From Curtobacterium sp. MCBD17_013 (lineage in GTDB: Bacteria > Actinomycetota > Actinomycetes > Actinomycetales > Microbacteriaceae): a stretch of 64,000 nucleotides of DNA. A program made the translations under genes and the position numbers. This document shows positions 1 to 8,732 of this stretch, piece after piece (the stretch's first letter is position 1; the number at the start of each line of letters is the position of its first letter). The notes beneath the pieces were generated by a model. That model searched no databases and was not told the DNA's origin. It saw only the letters and a program-made list of their open reading frames with translations. Location of the stretch: the NCBI RefSeq assembly GCF_003234565.1, contig NZ_QKTU01000004.1, positions 62,001 to 126,000 on the forward strand, written 5' to 3'.

Positions 1-100
1 CGTCGATGCTCGAGGGCTGCACGAGCGACGGGTCGTACGGGTCGAGGCCGATCCGTCCGGCGTCGAGCTGAGCGGTGATGTCGCGGTCGGAGAGCAGCAC
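1..100 (-). CDS. dcd: dCTP deaminase, N-terminal part only
   Basis: Only the first 33 codons lie in the window; the rest runs off the left edge. The frame reads from a GTG at 100-98 as [19 protein letters not shown], then [14 protein letters not shown], which matches the conserved start of actinobacterial dCTP deaminase (dUTP supply for dTMP synthesis). The QPSSID motif belongs to the nucleotide-binding core of this family. A TACGAT -10 hexamer ends six bases before the GTG, so the transcript is probably leaderless and the GTG is well supported as the start. Whether the enzyme is monofunctional or a bifunctional deaminase/dUTPase cannot be told from this fragment. Confidence 0.88.
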   Translation of the reverse strand, partial: MLLSDRDITAQLDAGRIGLDPYDPSLVQPSSID

Positions 101-106
101 GGGTCG

Positions 107-112
107 ATCGTA
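107..112 (-). promoter_or_regulatory. -10 hexamer of leaderless dcd
   Basis: On the minus strand this reads TACGAT. It is followed by six bases and then the GTG start, so transcription would begin at or next to the start codon. Confidence 0.6.
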
Positions 113-223
113 TTGCGCGCGGTCCGGACGGTGCCAGCCGCCTCCGCCCGCGACCGTCGTGCACTGAGTGGGGCCGCAGCGCCCGGCCTGTGGAGACTCA
201 GCGGGCGTGTCGGGAGGCGGACG

Positions 224-229
224 TACGAT
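224..229 (+). promoter_or_regulatory. candidate -10 hexamer for the CopD-CtaG gene
   Basis: TACGAT, giving a start of transcription near 236 and a leader of about 68 bases to the ATG at 304. It lies inside the longest open frame (GTG at 190), which argues against that upstream start. No convincing -35 was seen. Confidence 0.35.
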
Positions 230-303
230 TGACCGTCCGCGCACCCCGGCCCTCCCGGCCCCGCCGCGCATCCGCTGATGAGAACAGGCCGTCGAGACCA
301 GGC

Positions 304-2445
304 ATGACCGTCACCTCCTCCCCCGCCGAGGGCGCCCCCACCACTGCCGACGACCGCGTCGACCCCTCGCGCAGCGCTGGTTCCGACACCGACGGCGCAC
401 TGCCGGGAGGCCCAGCACCGGACACCGAGCCCGCTCCGGCCCGCGCGTCCACCGTCGCGACGGTCCTCGCCATCGCGGTGCCGCTCGCGGTGGCCTGTGC
501 GGTGGGGTCGATGGCGTTCACGGGGGCGCTGACGGGCGACCGGTCACTGGTCGACGCCGGGAACTTCGTCGCCGTCAGCCTGCCGATCGCCCGCGCCGTG
601 CACGACGGCATGGCCGCGCTCACCGTCGGGCTGCTCATCGTCGCCGCGTTCGCGCTGCCGGCCCAGCGCAAGGACCCGAAGCAGATGTCGCGGATCCAGC
701 ACCGCGCCGCACGGTGGGCCGCCGTGTCGGGGTCCGTCTGGTTCCTCGCCGCGGTCGTCGGGGTGCTCCTCACGGCCGCGACCACCCTCAGCGTGCCGTT
801 GACGAGCCCCGTGTACGCGCGGAACTTCCTGGTGTTCGCGTTCCAGGTCGAGATCGGCGAGTCCCTCGTGGTCTCGGCGGCGGCAGTCCTCATCGCCACG
901 GCGATCGCCGCGTTCGCCACCCGCGTCACGACGCTCGCCGTCGCCACGTGCTTCGCGCTGTTCGCCTTGCTGCCGCTCGCGCTCTCCGGGCACTCGGCGG
1001 GGTCGTTGCAGCACGCGAACGCGGTCAACTCGCTCGCGATCCACCTGGTCGGCGTGTGCGTCTGGGTCGGCGGTCTGGTCGCGGTGGTGCTCCTGCGCAC
1101 GGGCACGAAGGGCGCGACGGGCCGGGTCGTCGCCCGCTACTCGACGCTCGCGGGCTGGTGCTTCGGTGCCGTCGCGTTCTCGGGGATCATCAACGCGTCG
1201 CTCCGGATCACCGGCCCCGGCGACCTCGTGACCACGCCCTACGGCTGGCTCATCACGATCAAGGCGACGATCCTCGTCCTGCTCGGGATCGCGGGCGTGG
1301 TGCAGCGTCGCCGACTGGTGCCGGGCCTCCTGCGGGACCCGTCCGACCGGCGCCTGTTCGTGCGGTTCGCCCTGGCCGAGATCGTGTTCATGGCGATCGC
1401 CATGGGCGTCTCGGTCGGTCTGTCGCGGAGCCAGCCGCCGGTGCCGCAGACGCCGGTCGTGGGCGACGACGCCCGCAGCGGCCTGATCGGGTTTCCGTAC
1501 CCGCCCGCACAGACCCTGCACACGTTCCTGACCCAGTGGCAGATCGACTGGGCGTGGCTCGCCGTCGCGGTGACGATGGCCGTCTGGTACCTGCTCGCGG
1601 TCCGCAAGCTCCGTCGCCGCGGCGACAAGTGGCCCGTCCACCGGACGGTGGCGTGGCTGCTCGGATGCGTCCTGTTCGTCTGGTTCACGAGCGGTGGGCC
1701 CGCGGTCTACGGGATGATCCACTTCTCGAGCCACATGATCCAGCACATGGGTCTCATGATGTTCGTGCCGCTGCCGCTCGTGCTCGGCGGCCCCGTGCTC
1801 CTGGCGCTGCGGACCCTGCCCGTGCGGAACGACGGCAGCCGGGGCTCGCGCGAGTGGCTCATGCTGTTCGTGCATTCCCGCTACATGCACTTCCTCGGGC
1901 AGCCCGCCGTGGCGGGGACCCTCTTCGCGGGCTCGCTCATCGTCTTCTACTTCACGCCCGCGTTCCAGTACGCCATGCAGTCCCACGAGTGGCACGTCGT
2001 GATGGTCGTGCACTTCATCCTGAGCGGGTACCTGTTCTTCTGGGTCTTCATCGGGGTCGACCCGGGGCCGAAGCGTCCGCCGTACCCCATCCTGATCATC
2101 GCGCTGCTGGCCACGCTCGCCTTCCACGCGTTCTTCGGGGTCGCGGTCATGACGAGTTCCGACGTCTACGCGCTCGATTGGTACCACGCGCTCGGGCAGA
2201 CGAACGACGCCGCGCTCCTCGCCGACCAGCACACCGGCGGGGGGATCGCCTGGGGCGCCTCGGAGATCCCGATGGTGCTCGTCGCGCTGCTCGTCGTCCG
2301 GGGCTGGATCCAGTCGGACGAGCGCACCGCCAAGCGCCTCGACCGGCAGGCGGACCGTGACGGCGACGCCGAACTCAACGCGTACAACGAGCGGCTCGCG
2401 GCGATGAACGGCCGTCGGGCTCCCGGCGCTGGGGACCAGCGGTAG
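304..2445 (+). CDS. CopD-CtaG fusion: copper resistance D / cytochrome c oxidase assembly membrane protein
   Basis: A 713-residue polytopic membrane protein. After a Pro/Ala-rich N-terminus of about 55 residues, the first half holds roughly eight hydrophobic segments typical of CopD/YcnJ copper-transport domains. The second half is a caa3-type CtaG domain, recognisable by the histidine-rich helix [17 protein letters not shown] (around residue 470) and later [11 protein letters not shown]. CtaG proteins help deliver copper to cytochrome oxidase; the fusion is common in Actinobacteria. The open frame extends to a GTG at 190, but the ATG at 304 avoids a non-conserved Arg/Pro-rich extension and lies downstream of the likely promoter. 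No strong ribosome site is seen. A second CopD-CtaG gene lies at 10025-11989. Confidence 0.82.
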   Translation: MTVTSSPAEGAPTTADDRVDPSRSAGSDTDGALPGGPAPDTEPAPARASTVATVLAIAVPLAVACAVGSMAFTGALTGDRSLVDAGNFVAVSLPIARAVHDGMAALTVGLLIVAAFALPAQRKDPKQMSRIQHRAARWAAVSGSVWFLAAVVGVLLTAATTLSVPLTSPVYARNFLVFAFQVEIGESLVVSAAAVLIATAIAAFATRVTTLAVATCFALFALLPLALSGHSAGSLQHANAVNSLAIHLVGVCVWVGGLVAVVLLRTGTKGATGRVVARYSTLAGWCFGAVAFSGIINASLRITGPGDLVTTPYGWLITIKATILVLLGIAGVVQRRRLVPGLLRDPSDRRLFVRFALAEIVFMAIAMGVSVGLSRSQPPVPQTPVVGDDARSGLIGFPYPPAQTLHTFLTQWQIDWAWLAVAVTMAVWYLLAVRKLRRRGDKWPVHRTVAWLLGCVLFVWFTSGGPAVYGMIHFSSHMIQHMGLMMFVPLPLVLGGPVLLALRTLPVRNDGSRGSREWLMLFVHSRYMHFLGQPAVAGTLFAGSLIVFYFTPAFQYAMQSHEWHVVMVVHFILSGYLFFWVFIGVDPGPKRPPYPILIIALLATLAFHAFFGVAVMTSSDVYALDWYHALGQTNDAALLADQHTGGGIAWGASEIPMVLVALLVVRGWIQSDERTAKRLDRQADRDGDAELNAYNERLAAMNGRRAPGAGDQR

Positions 2446-2447
2446 CA

Positions 2448-2494
2448 CCCCGGCCGCCTTCCGCTGCGCCGAGCGGGGGAACCGGCGGCCGGGG
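2448..2494. terminator. bidirectional hairpin between convergent genes
   Basis: Perfect 11-base arms CCCCGGCCGCC (2448-2458) and GGCGGCCGGGG (2484-2494) around a 25-base loop, placed exactly between the stop codons of the CopD-CtaG gene and the convergent gene at 2499. There is no U-tract, as is usual in genomes this GC-rich. Confidence 0.6.
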
Positions 2495-2498
2495 GTCG

Positions 2499-2846
2499 TC
2501 AGCTCCCCCGGACGATGCAGACCGCGTCGAGCGCTCGGGCTGCCTCCTCGGCGGCGGCGACCCCGGCCTCCCCGTCCGGCCCGTAGGGCGCGACGGCGTC
2601 GACCCACCACAGCGGTACGGGCAGCGGGGGCGCGTCGGGCAGGATGCGCTCCACCTCGCTCGCGGCGTCGACCCGGTGCACACCGAGGACGCTGATCACG
2701 GGGTGATCGGCGTCACGGCAGACCTGGAGCACGGAGCCGTCGTCGAGGGCGCGCACGCCCCAACCGTCCGCGTGCGCGACGATCGCTTCCGCCACCTCCC
2801 GCAGGTCGACGGGCTTGCGGGAGAGCAGGGTGACGTCACGGGGCAC
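2499..2846 (-). CDS. unrecognised cytoplasmic protein coupled to the DUF6177-like gene
   Basis: About 115 residues beginning VPRDVTLLSRKPVDLREV if the GTG at 2846 is used; a GGAGG sits five bases upstream of it. An ATG at 2870 in the same frame is the alternative (123 residues) but has a weaker ribosome site. Either start overlaps the end of the upstream gene, so translation is probably coupled. The protein is soluble and mixed alpha/beta, with a repeated Trp pair near residue 75 (PLWWVDAVAPYGPDG) and an alanine-rich C-terminal helix. I do not recognise a family. Its tight pairing with a DUF6177-like gene suggests they act together. Confidence 0.6.
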   Translation of the reverse strand: MPRDVTLLSRKPVDLREVAEAIVAHADGWGVRALDDGSVLQVCRDADHPVISVLGVHRVDAASEVERILPDAPPLPVPLWWVDAVAPYGPDGEAGVAAAEEAARALDAVCIVRGS

Positions 2847-3888
2847 CGGCGCCTCCGAGCGTCCGTGCATCGTGCTCGTCGAGGGCGCCCTCGGCCTGCG
2901 CCGGCTCGAGCGGGCCACCGCCCACGAGCGTCAGGAAGCGGTCCTCGTCCATGCGGTCGAGGAACGCCTCGAGCGCATCCCAGCCGGAGTCGAACCGGAC
3001 GAGGAGACCCTCGTGGTCGTCCGACCCGAAGGTCTCGATGCGGGTGTCGGCGGGAGGCCAGTGGCCGCTGCGGTCGAGGAACGCCGTCGCCTCGGGGCCG
3101 ACGACGACCGCGGCGGGCTCGGGCTCGCCGTACGACACCGCGCGGGCCATGTGGTCAGCATCGCCGTGGCGCCGCATGACGACGCCGAACACCGGGACGA
3201 CGTCGTTCGCGACCTCGCGGACGGCGTCGAGCACGGCGTCCACTCCGCCGTCCGGCTCGGTGACCATGGCCGAGAGCGTCTCGACCACGAAGCCGTTCGT
3301 CATGCGCGCGGTCATGGTGGCCGCCATGCCGTCCCCGATCGCGTACGAGGTGCTGACGTCCGGCGCGCGGTGCTTGGCGTACTGGGTGACGACCCAGCGG
3401 TCCCACGGCACGGTGAGCGGCTCGGCGGTTCCCCATCGCTCCGGGCAGCTGTCCGCCGCGTCGCAGAGCGCCTCGAGCGCACCGCCGACGTTGATCTCGC
3501 GGTCGGGGTGGTGTCGGAGCGTCAGGTCGATGCTCACCTGCGGGACGGCGTGCGGGGCGACCGGGTGCTCGGGCGACGGTGTCCCGGACAGTTCCGGGCC
3601 GCGGAGCACGAAGTCGTCGATGGAGGTCGCACGGACCCCGGTGCGGCCGTCGCGCAGGGAGCCGTCGCGGTCCGTGACGGCCCATGCCGCACCGTGGGCA
3701 CCGAGGGCGTGCCGGAGCGCGGGTGTGATCGCGGCGTCGGCCTCGGTCCGGAGCACGACGAGGCGTTCGCTCGTCGCGGCTCGGGCGAGCAACGACGCGA
3801 GGGCATCGGTGAGCCAGACCACCGGGGCACTCGACTCGACCACGATCGCCGGTCCGACGACGTCGTCGATGAGTGGGTGTCTGACCAT
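2836..3888 (-). CDS. DUF6177-like protein
   Basis: 350 residues starting MVRHPLIDDVVGPAIVVES at an ATG preceded by GAGG (GAGGCGAAGCGG). The protein is soluble, with alternating beta strands and helices and no obvious catalytic motif. Its layout (a short N-terminal segment, then ERLVVLRTEADAAITPALRH, then a central GRTGVRATSIDDFVLRG) resembles the DUF6177 family, which in other actinobacteria is found near type VII secretion genes. I make that assignment from memory only. The downstream partner overlaps its 3' end. A type VII-like FHA-FtsK locus does occur at the far end of this window, but 58 kb away, so no link can be claimed from position. Confidence 0.5.
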   Translation of the reverse strand: MVRHPLIDDVVGPAIVVESSAPVVWLTDALASLLARAATSERLVVLRTEADAAITPALRHALGAHGAAWAVTDRDGSLRDGRTGVRATSIDDFVLRGPELSGTPSPEHPVAPHAVPQVSIDLTLRHHPDREINVGGALEALCDAADSCPERWGTAEPLTVPWDRWVVTQYAKHRAPDVSTSYAIGDGMAATMTARMTNGFVVETLSAMVTEPDGGVDAVLDAVREVANDVVPVFGVVMRRHGDADHMARAVSYGEPEPAAVVVGPEATAFLDRSGHWPPADTRIETFGSDDHEGLLVRFDSGWDALEAFLDRMDEDRFLTLVGGGPLEPAQAEGALDEHDARTLGGAGAP

Positions 3889-3966
3889 CCGCTTCGCCTC
3901 CCGAGTGCTGCTCACGGGCCGATGGGCACCGAGCGCAGGGAATCGCTCGGCACCGTGGACGGTACA

Positions 3967-3989
3967 CACGGACGCTCGGAGTGTCCGTG
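3967..3989. repeat. short inverted repeat upstream of the DUF6177-like gene
   Basis: Arms CACGGAC (3967-3973) and GTCCGTG (3983-3989) separated by nine bases, next to a TACCGT that could serve as a minus-strand -10 (3959-3964). It could be a regulator site; no assignment is possible. Confidence 0.3.
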
Positions 3990-4141
3990 GAGCACGGCCG
4001 CTCCCAGGGATCCTGGAGGGACGTGCCGGAGGCGGCCCGGGCCTCCCGGCTGGCACGGGCGCCCCGCTCCGCGTGCCGACGTGCGGCGATCGACCGGGAG
4101 GCCCCGCCCACCTCGTGCGCGCGGGTGCCGCGCGCATCCGC

Positions 4142-4147
4142 TAAGCT
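4142..4147 (+). promoter_or_regulatory. -10 hexamer of the tRNA-Gly gene
   Basis: TAAGCT, placing transcription start about 14 bases before the mature 5' end of the tRNA. Confidence 0.5.
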
Positions 4148-4167
4148 GGTTCGAGCCTCCGGGCGAC

Positions 4168-4241
4168 GCGAGTGTAGTTCAATGGTAGAACTCCAGCTTC
4201 CCAAGCTGGTAGCGCGGGTTCGATTCCCGTCACTCGCTCCA
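4168..4241 (+). tRNA. tRNA-Gly (anticodon CCC)
   Basis: A complete cloverleaf of 74 bases including encoded CCA. The acceptor stem pairs GCGAGTG with CACTCGC. The anticodon stem CCAGC/GCTGG encloses the loop TTCCCAA, giving anticodon CCC, which reads GGG glycine codons. The T arm carries GGTTCGATTCC. It stands alone, not in a tRNA cluster. Confidence 0.95.
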
Positions 4242-4566
4242 CAGCACCCCGTGTCGACCGCACGTTCCGCGATGCGTCCGCGTCGCTGGCACCGGCAGGG
4301 TGGAGGCGGCGACACGCGTGGAACACGACGCCTTCGGGGTCCCGGTCCACTGCGTCCGCTCGACGGGACGGGTAGCGCGTCGACAGGAGCAGGGACCGGG
4401 AGGGATACACCGCTCGGACCGGGCACGGGCGGGGTCCGGTCCGTCCGGGTGCAGCGGGTACTCCTCCGAGCGTAGGTGTCGGCCGGACGCCCGACAACGT
4501 CCCAGCGCGCCCCAGTTCGAGGGCGGCAGGGCACGAACCATGAGGGTACGAACGTAGGATCGAGCC
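4242..4566. other. intergenic stretch without a gene
   Basis: Between the tRNA and the ohrR-like gene I see no credible coding frame. The right end holds the ohrR-type promoter (4555-4560). A direct GTACGAACGTAG-like segment just upstream could be an operator, but its symmetry is poor. Confidence 0.5.
4555..4560 (+). promoter_or_regulatory. -10 hexamer of leaderless ohrR-like gene
   Basis: TAGGAT, ending six bases before the ATG at 4567, with no Shine-Dalgarno sequence between them. Confidence 0.6.
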
Positions 4567-5019
4567 ATGACCGCTGCGCCGGAGACCGTGGACCCGCTCG
4601 CCCTCGACCGTCAGCTCTGCTTCGCGCTCGCGGCGACGTCCCGGGCCGTGATCGGGCTGTACCGGCCGCTCCTCGAGCCGATGGGTCTCACGCATCCGCA
4701 GTACCTCGTGATGCTCGCGCTGTGGGAGGACTCCCCCAGGTCGGTCCGGGCGATCGCGCGCGAGCTGCACCTCGACTCGGCGACGCTCAGCCCCCTCCTC
4801 AAGCGGCTCGAGGCATCCGGCTACGTCCGTCGTGACCGCAGCCCGAGCGACGAGCGCCAGCTACAGGTGTCGTTGACGACCGCGGGTCGCGCTCTGCGCG
4901 AGCGGGCGCGGGCGGTGCCGCTCGCCGTCGCCGAGCGGCTCGGGTGGCCGGTCGCCCGTCTGGAGGCCCTGAAGGACGACCTGACGGCCCTCCTGTCGGT
5001 CGTCGACGACGCCTCCTGA
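4567..5019 (+). CDS. ohrR: MarR-family regulator of the OhrR (organic peroxide sensor) type
   Basis: 150 residues, winged-helix MarR fold. The N-terminus RQLCFALAATSRAVIGLYRP closely follows the OhrR pattern LCFALY.ASRA, and Cys18 corresponds to the peroxide-reactive cysteine. The recognition helix region reads SATLSPLLKRLEASGYVRR, and the wing has DRSPSDERQLQVSLT. OhrR represses ohr until the cysteine is oxidised by an organic hydroperoxide. No ohr peroxidase gene lies next to it, which is unusual; the target may be elsewhere or the neighbouring zinc-ribbon gene. The start is fixed by a -10 hexamer six bases upstream. Its stop codon lies inside a terminator stem. Confidence 0.82.
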   Translation: MTAAPETVDPLALDRQLCFALAATSRAVIGLYRPLLEPMGLTHPQYLVMLALWEDSPRSVRAIARELHLDSATLSPLLKRLEASGYVRRDRSPSDERQLQVSLTTAGRALRERARAVPLAVAERLGWPVARLEALKDDLTALLSVVDDAS

Positions 5020-5042
5020 CCCGTCGCTCGTGGTCAGGAGGC
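5011..5042 (+). terminator. terminator hairpin overlapping the ohrR stop codon
   Basis: Arms GCCTCCTGACC (5011-5021) and GGTCAGGAGGC (5032-5042) are a perfect 11-base match with a 10-base loop. The TGA at 5017-5019 is part of the left arm. Confidence 0.65.
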
Positions 5043-5092
5043 AGAACAGCGTCGTACACTGATCATTAGGGCACAAACGAACTGGAGGAGCG

Positions 5093-5302
5093 ATGGCGGG
5101 TCGATTCGGACGCTGGTACACGCGCTGGAACACGACGCTCATCGAGAAGATGGGGCCGTCGCAGATCGGCGCCGGGCGGCCCGAGGGCCCCGACGACCGC
5201 ACGGTGGACCGCGCGTGCCCGATCTGCGGCGCGCCCCTCTCACAGCACCGCGTCGAACGCCGCGAAGGGCAGCGGGCATCGTCGACGTTGCACTGCCCCT
5301 GA
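5093..5302 (+). CDS. small zinc-ribbon protein of unknown role
   Basis: 69 residues, MAGRFGRWYTRWNTTLIEKM at the N-terminus, then a CPIC pair (Cys42, Cys45) and a C-terminal HCP (His67, Cys68), with His52 between. These could bind one zinc ion as a ribbon. A strong ribosome site (GGAGGAG, two bases spacing from CG-ATG) supports the ATG. A TACACT at about 5053 may be its -10. I do not recognise the family beyond a small conserved actinobacterial protein. It follows the ohrR-like gene after a terminator, so it is probably transcribed on its own. Confidence 0.72.
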   Translation: MAGRFGRWYTRWNTTLIEKMGPSQIGAGRPEGPDDRTVDRACPICGAPLSQHRVERREGQRASSTLHCP

Positions 5303-5365
5303 CCCGGGCGCAGCCCCTCCCCGGATCCGGACGCAGCCGCTCTCCGAACCGGGAACCGGACCGCG

Positions 5366-6157
5366 TCAGTCCGTCGTCGCCGCGATCTCGTACGCCTTCG
5401 CCGGGATCTGCGTGGCGAACTTCCCGCCGCTCACGTCGATGAGCGCGCCGGTGACGTACCCGGCCGCTCGGCTCGCGAGGAAGCAGACCACGTCGGCCAC
5501 GTCGTCGGCGGTCTCCCAGCGGCGGAGCGACAGCGTGTCGAGCAGCCGCGCCTGCGCTGCGTCGTCCATGTCGGCGAAGCCGTTCATCGCCGTCGGCACC
5601 ATGCCCGGGGCGTAGGCGTTCACCGTGACGCCCCACGGCCCGAGTTCACCCGCCAGGACCCGCGTGAACTGCACGACCGCCGCCTTCGAGGCCGCGTAGG
5701 CGGCGCTCCCGACGCTCGGCACGATCGCCGCGAACGACGCCGCGTTGACGATGCGTCCGGACCGCTGCGCCCGCATGGTCGGGATCACCGCTTGGCTCAT
5801 CAGGAACACCCCGCCCACGTTGACGTCGAAGCACCGCCGCCAGCGGTCGGGGTCGAGCGTGTCGATGGTGCCCTCGACGTTGATGCCGGCGTTGTTCACG
5901 AGCACGTCGATCCGTCCGGCGCGCTCGACGATCGTCGCGATCGCGGAGCGGACCGAGGCCGGGTCGCTGACGTCGCACACGAGCTCGACGAACCGGTCGG
6001 CCGACGTCGGAGCGGCTCCGTCGTCCGCCGCGCCGAACGCCAGGTCGAGCGCGAACACCGTCGCACCCTCGGCGAGGAACCGCTCCGCGATGGTGCGTCC
6101 GATCCCCCGGCCCGCACCGCTCACCACGACCACCTGGTCGTTGAACTCGATCAGCAT
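5366..6157 (-). CDS. SDR-family NAD(P)-dependent oxidoreductase
   Basis: 263 residues, the usual length of a classical short-chain dehydrogenase. The nucleotide site is GAGRGIG (about residues 15-21), followed by NNAG near 88 and the catalytic Ser plus YAASK (SxnYxxxK) around 140-160. The C-terminal GALIDVSGGK is typical of 3-oxoacyl-ACP-reductase-like SDRs. The substrate is unknown. The start MLIEFNDQ is chosen because GGAGG lies nearby; longer in-frame starts add a non-conserved extension. It is divergent from a second SDR gene 62 bases away, which suggests shared control or a two-enzyme pathway, though the two are not close copies. Confidence 0.85.
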   Translation of the reverse strand: MLIEFNDQVVVVSGAGRGIGRTIAERFLAEGATVFALDLAFGAADDGAAPTSADRFVELVCDVSDPASVRSAIATIVERAGRIDVLVNNAGINVEGTIDTLDPDRWRRCFDVNVGGVFLMSQAVIPTMRAQRSGRIVNAASFAAIVPSVGSAAYAASKAAVVQFTRVLAGELGPWGVTVNAYAPGMVPTAMNGFADMDDAAQARLLDTLSLRRWETADDVADVVCFLASRAAGYVTGALIDVSGGKFATQIPAKAYEIAATTD

Positions 6158-6219
6158 CCTCGCTGCCTCCACCCGTCCGCGTCGTGCCGCCGAGCATACT
6201 GACGACAGGAGGACGGACG

Positions 6220-6945
6220 ATGAGCGATGACGCACGGGTGCTGTGGATCACGGGCGGCGGGACCGGGATGGGGCGCGCGGCGGCGCGGACGGCTGCGGCC
6301 GCAGGGTGGCGCGTCGCGGTGAGCGGCCGTCGCCGGGAGGCCCTGGACGCGGTGGTGGCCGAGGTCCGGTCCGACGGTGGGGACGCGATCGCCCTGCCGG
6401 TCGACGTGACGGACCGGCGGGCCCTGGCCGCCGCCCACGCCGAGCTCGTCGATCGTCTGGGCCGCATCGACGGTCTCGTCCTCGCCGCCGGTCTCAACGA
6501 CCCGGCCCGACGATGGGCAGACCAGGACCTCGCCCGCTTCACACAGATCGTCGACACGAACCTCACGGCGGTGGTGGCGGCGGTCGACCTCGCGCTGCCG
6601 GAGCTGCGGCGGGCGGCCGGCGTCGTGGTCGTGGTGTCGTCGTACTCGGGATGGCAGTTCTCGCCCGGGGCCGGCGTGGCCTACAGCGCGAGCAAGACCG
6701 CCCTGGGATCCGTCGTCCGGACGTTGAACGACCAGGAGGCCGAGCACGGCGTCCGGGCCTGCCATCTGTGCCCGGGAGACGTCGACTCGGACTTCCTGGC
6801 GATGCGTCCGGTCGTGCCGGACGCCGACGCCCGCGCGGTGATGCTCACGCCCGAGGACGTCGCCGCAGCCGTGCAGTTCGTCCTCGACGCCCCCGGACAC
6901 GTCCGCGTCGACGAGCTCGTCATCTCGCCCGTCTCGCAGCGCTGA
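6220..6945 (+). CDS. SDR-family oxidoreductase
   Basis: 241 residues. The Rossmann motif is GGGTGMG (about 12-18), with the conserved Asn-region AAGLND in place of NNAG and the catalytic set VSSYSGW, then YSASK. The start MSDDARVLW follows AGGAGG at a suitable distance. Lacking the canonical NNAG, it belongs to a more divergent SDR branch. Substrate unknown. Its divergent partner is the SDR at 5366-6157; a CATACT at 6195-6200 is a possible -10. Confidence 0.84.
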   Translation: MSDDARVLWITGGGTGMGRAAARTAAAAGWRVAVSGRRREALDAVVAEVRSDGGDAIALPVDVTDRRALAAAHAELVDRLGRIDGLVLAAGLNDPARRWADQDLARFTQIVDTNLTAVVAAVDLALPELRRAAGVVVVVSSYSGWQFSPGAGVAYSASKTALGSVVRTLNDQEAEHGVRACHLCPGDVDSDFLAMRPVVPDADARAVMLTPEDVAAAVQFVLDAPGHVRVDELVISPVSQR

Positions 6946-6984
6946 ACCGCGGCGACGGCCTCACGCACTCCGGCCAACCGCTCG

Positions 6985-7845
6985 TCAGCGGTGACCACCC
7001 CCACCGGCGTGGTGCATGCCGTCGGCGAGCCACACCGCGAGCATCGTGAGCACGACGCTCCCCGACGCCGCCATCCGGCCCGCGACGAGCAGTGACGGAC
7101 CGTCCGCCGCGTCGCTCACCACGAACACGACCGCGGCGACGGCGCCGATGAGCACGGCGATGCCGAGGGCCGCCAGGAGCGCTCCGGTGACGAGGACGCG
7201 CGGCCCCCGCGGAGCGTCGCGGTCGCCCCGCAGGCCGAGGTCGACCCGCGGTCCGACCGCCCGGACGATCCCGAGCCAGAAGAGCGCGACCCCACACGCG
7301 CCGATGATGTCGCTCATGCGGTGCCAGCCGTAGACGACGGTCTGGTTCGCCACGATCACCGCGTAGGCGGCGCCGACGAGCAGCACCACGGGCCGGAACC
7401 GCCGGGGGGTCACCATGAGCACCGCGAACGACGCCGCGAGCGCGATCGTGGCGTGACCCGACGGGAACGAGTTCGGGGTCGTCGACCCGGCGATCTCAGG
7501 GCGCGCGGCGATACGCTTGAGCAAGGTCGACGTCCCCGCGGACGCGAGCACCACGACCCCGGCTCCGATGCCCACGCCGAGCCGCCGGCGGCCCAGACCG
7601 ACGGCGACGATCACGACGACGAGCAGCAGGATCACCGGGACCGAGATGACGTTGAGCGCGGTGTCGGACCCGAACAGGTCCGTGTCCCGGACCCCGCTCA
7701 GCGCAGCGTCCTCGAGGCGCTGACCGATCGGGGTCAGCACGGCGGCCGCGTAGACGAGAGGCACGACCACGAAACCCACGGCAGCGAGCAGGAACCACCG
7801 TCCCCGACGTGACACCTCACCGGTGCGGTCGGGCGTGAAGGTCAC
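6985..7845 (-). CDS. PAP2-family phosphatase, membrane bound
   Basis: 286 residues with six or more hydrophobic segments. The acid-phosphatase signature is present in order: KRIAARPEI (motif KxxxxxxRP), PSGH in NSFPSGHATIA, and the last motif GWHRMSDIIG (SRxxxxxHxxxD-like). These enzymes remove phosphate from lipid pyrophosphates or phosphatidic acid at the membrane face. The GTG at 7845 is chosen over in-frame ATGs further upstream because AGAGGAG lies five bases before it and because a longer start would run into the divergent DUF4383 promoter area. Two extra C-terminal TM segments follow the catalytic part. Confidence 0.83.
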   Translation of the reverse strand: MTFTPDRTGEVSRRGRWFLLAAVGFVVVPLVYAAAVLTPIGQRLEDAALSGVRDTDLFGSDTALNVISVPVILLLVVVIVAVGLGRRRLGVGIGAGVVVLASAGTSTLLKRIAARPEIAGSTTPNSFPSGHATIALAASFAVLMVTPRRFRPVVLLVGAAYAVIVANQTVVYGWHRMSDIIGACGVALFWLGIVRAVGPRVDLGLRGDRDAPRGPRVLVTGALLAALGIAVLIGAVAAVVFVVSDAADGPSLLVAGRMAASGSVVLTMLAVWLADGMHHAGGGGHR

Positions 7846-8056
7846 GGGACTCCTCTTGATCGGGGCGGTGGTCGTCGGCGTGGGCATCCGCATCGTGGCG
7901 GCGCTCCGATTGGGCCGGTCGGGGCGGGACACGATACCGTTTCCCCGCCCGCCGGAGGCTGAGAGCGACCACCGACCGTCGCGCTCGGCGCGCATCTGGG
8001 CGGCACTGACCCACGATCCCGAGGACGACCACGACGTCCGAGGAGAGGAGAACGAG

Positions 8057-8512
8057 ATGTCCATCGTCCAGCCGAGCTTCGCGTCCTCACCGAACCGGGC
8101 GCTCGCCATGACGGCGGGTTCGATGTTCGCCATCTGGGGCATCCTGGGCTTCCTCTTCGCGGGCAACGGCGGCCACCACTTCCTCGGCAACGAAGGCGGC
8201 TACCTCTGGGGCGCGTTCCTCGTGAACCCCGCCCTGGCGTTCATCTGGACGGCGCTCGCGGCCGCCCTCCTCATCGCCGGCATGGGGACGCTCCCGTCGG
8301 CGCGGGGCATGAACCTGCTCGTCGGCGTCATCGTCCTCGTGATCGGCGTCTACGGGTTCGTGTTCATGAACACGAGCGCGAACGTCCTGGCGGCGAACAC
8401 CACCGACAACGTGTTCCACGTCATCGTCGGCGCGATCCTCGTGCTCACCGCGATCGGTGCCGACAAGCAGAACCTGCGGGCGATCCGCGGCCTCAACCGC
8501 GCCGGCGCCTGA
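8057..8512 (+). CDS. DUF4383 four-TM membrane protein
   Basis: 151 residues with four hydrophobic helices (about 15-35, 62-82, 90-110, 118-138). The beginning SPNRALAMTAGSMFAIWGIL and the end DNVFHVIVGAILVLTAIG match the DUF4383 family of Actinobacteria, whose function is unknown. A GAGGAG ribosome site precedes the ATG. It is divergent from the PAP2 gene and followed by a strong hairpin terminator. Confidence 0.78.
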   Translation: MSIVQPSFASSPNRALAMTAGSMFAIWGILGFLFAGNGGHHFLGNEGGYLWGAFLVNPALAFIWTALAAALLIAGMGTLPSARGMNLLVGVIVLVIGVYGFVFMNTSANVLAANTTDNVFHVIVGAILVLTAIGADKQNLRAIRGLNRAGA

Positions 8513-8533
8513 GCGCTCCCGTTCCACGCCACC

Positions 8534-8567
8534 GACGACGCCCCCGGGACATCCCGGGGGCGTCGTC
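8534..8567 (+). terminator. terminator of the DUF4383 gene
   Basis: Perfect 16-base arms GACGACGCCCCCGGGA (8534-8549) and TCCCGGGGGCGTCGTC (8552-8567) with a two-base loop centre. Confidence 0.75.
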
Positions 8568-8613
8568 CTGTCCGCGCGGCGCGCCGCATGGGAGGCACTC
8601 CCCGGCTCCCCCG

Positions 8614-8727
8614 TCATCGCCCGGTCTCCGCAGCCAGCGGCCTCGTCATCCCCCGGTCACCGCGTCACCACCGGTCATCGCCCCCCGGTCACCGCGCGAT
8701 CACCCGGCCACCGCGTCAGCGGACGCG
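8614..8727. repeat. degenerate short repeats, CCGGTCACCGCG type
   Basis: Non-coding DNA before the helicase stop codon carries CCCGGTCACCGCG twice, plus variants such as CCCGGTCTCCGC and CCCGGCCACCGCG, mixed with GTCATC. The copies are imperfect and irregularly spaced (about 18-36 bases). Likely a decayed tandem repeat rather than a regulatory array. Confidence 0.45.
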
Positions 8728-8732
8728 CGAGC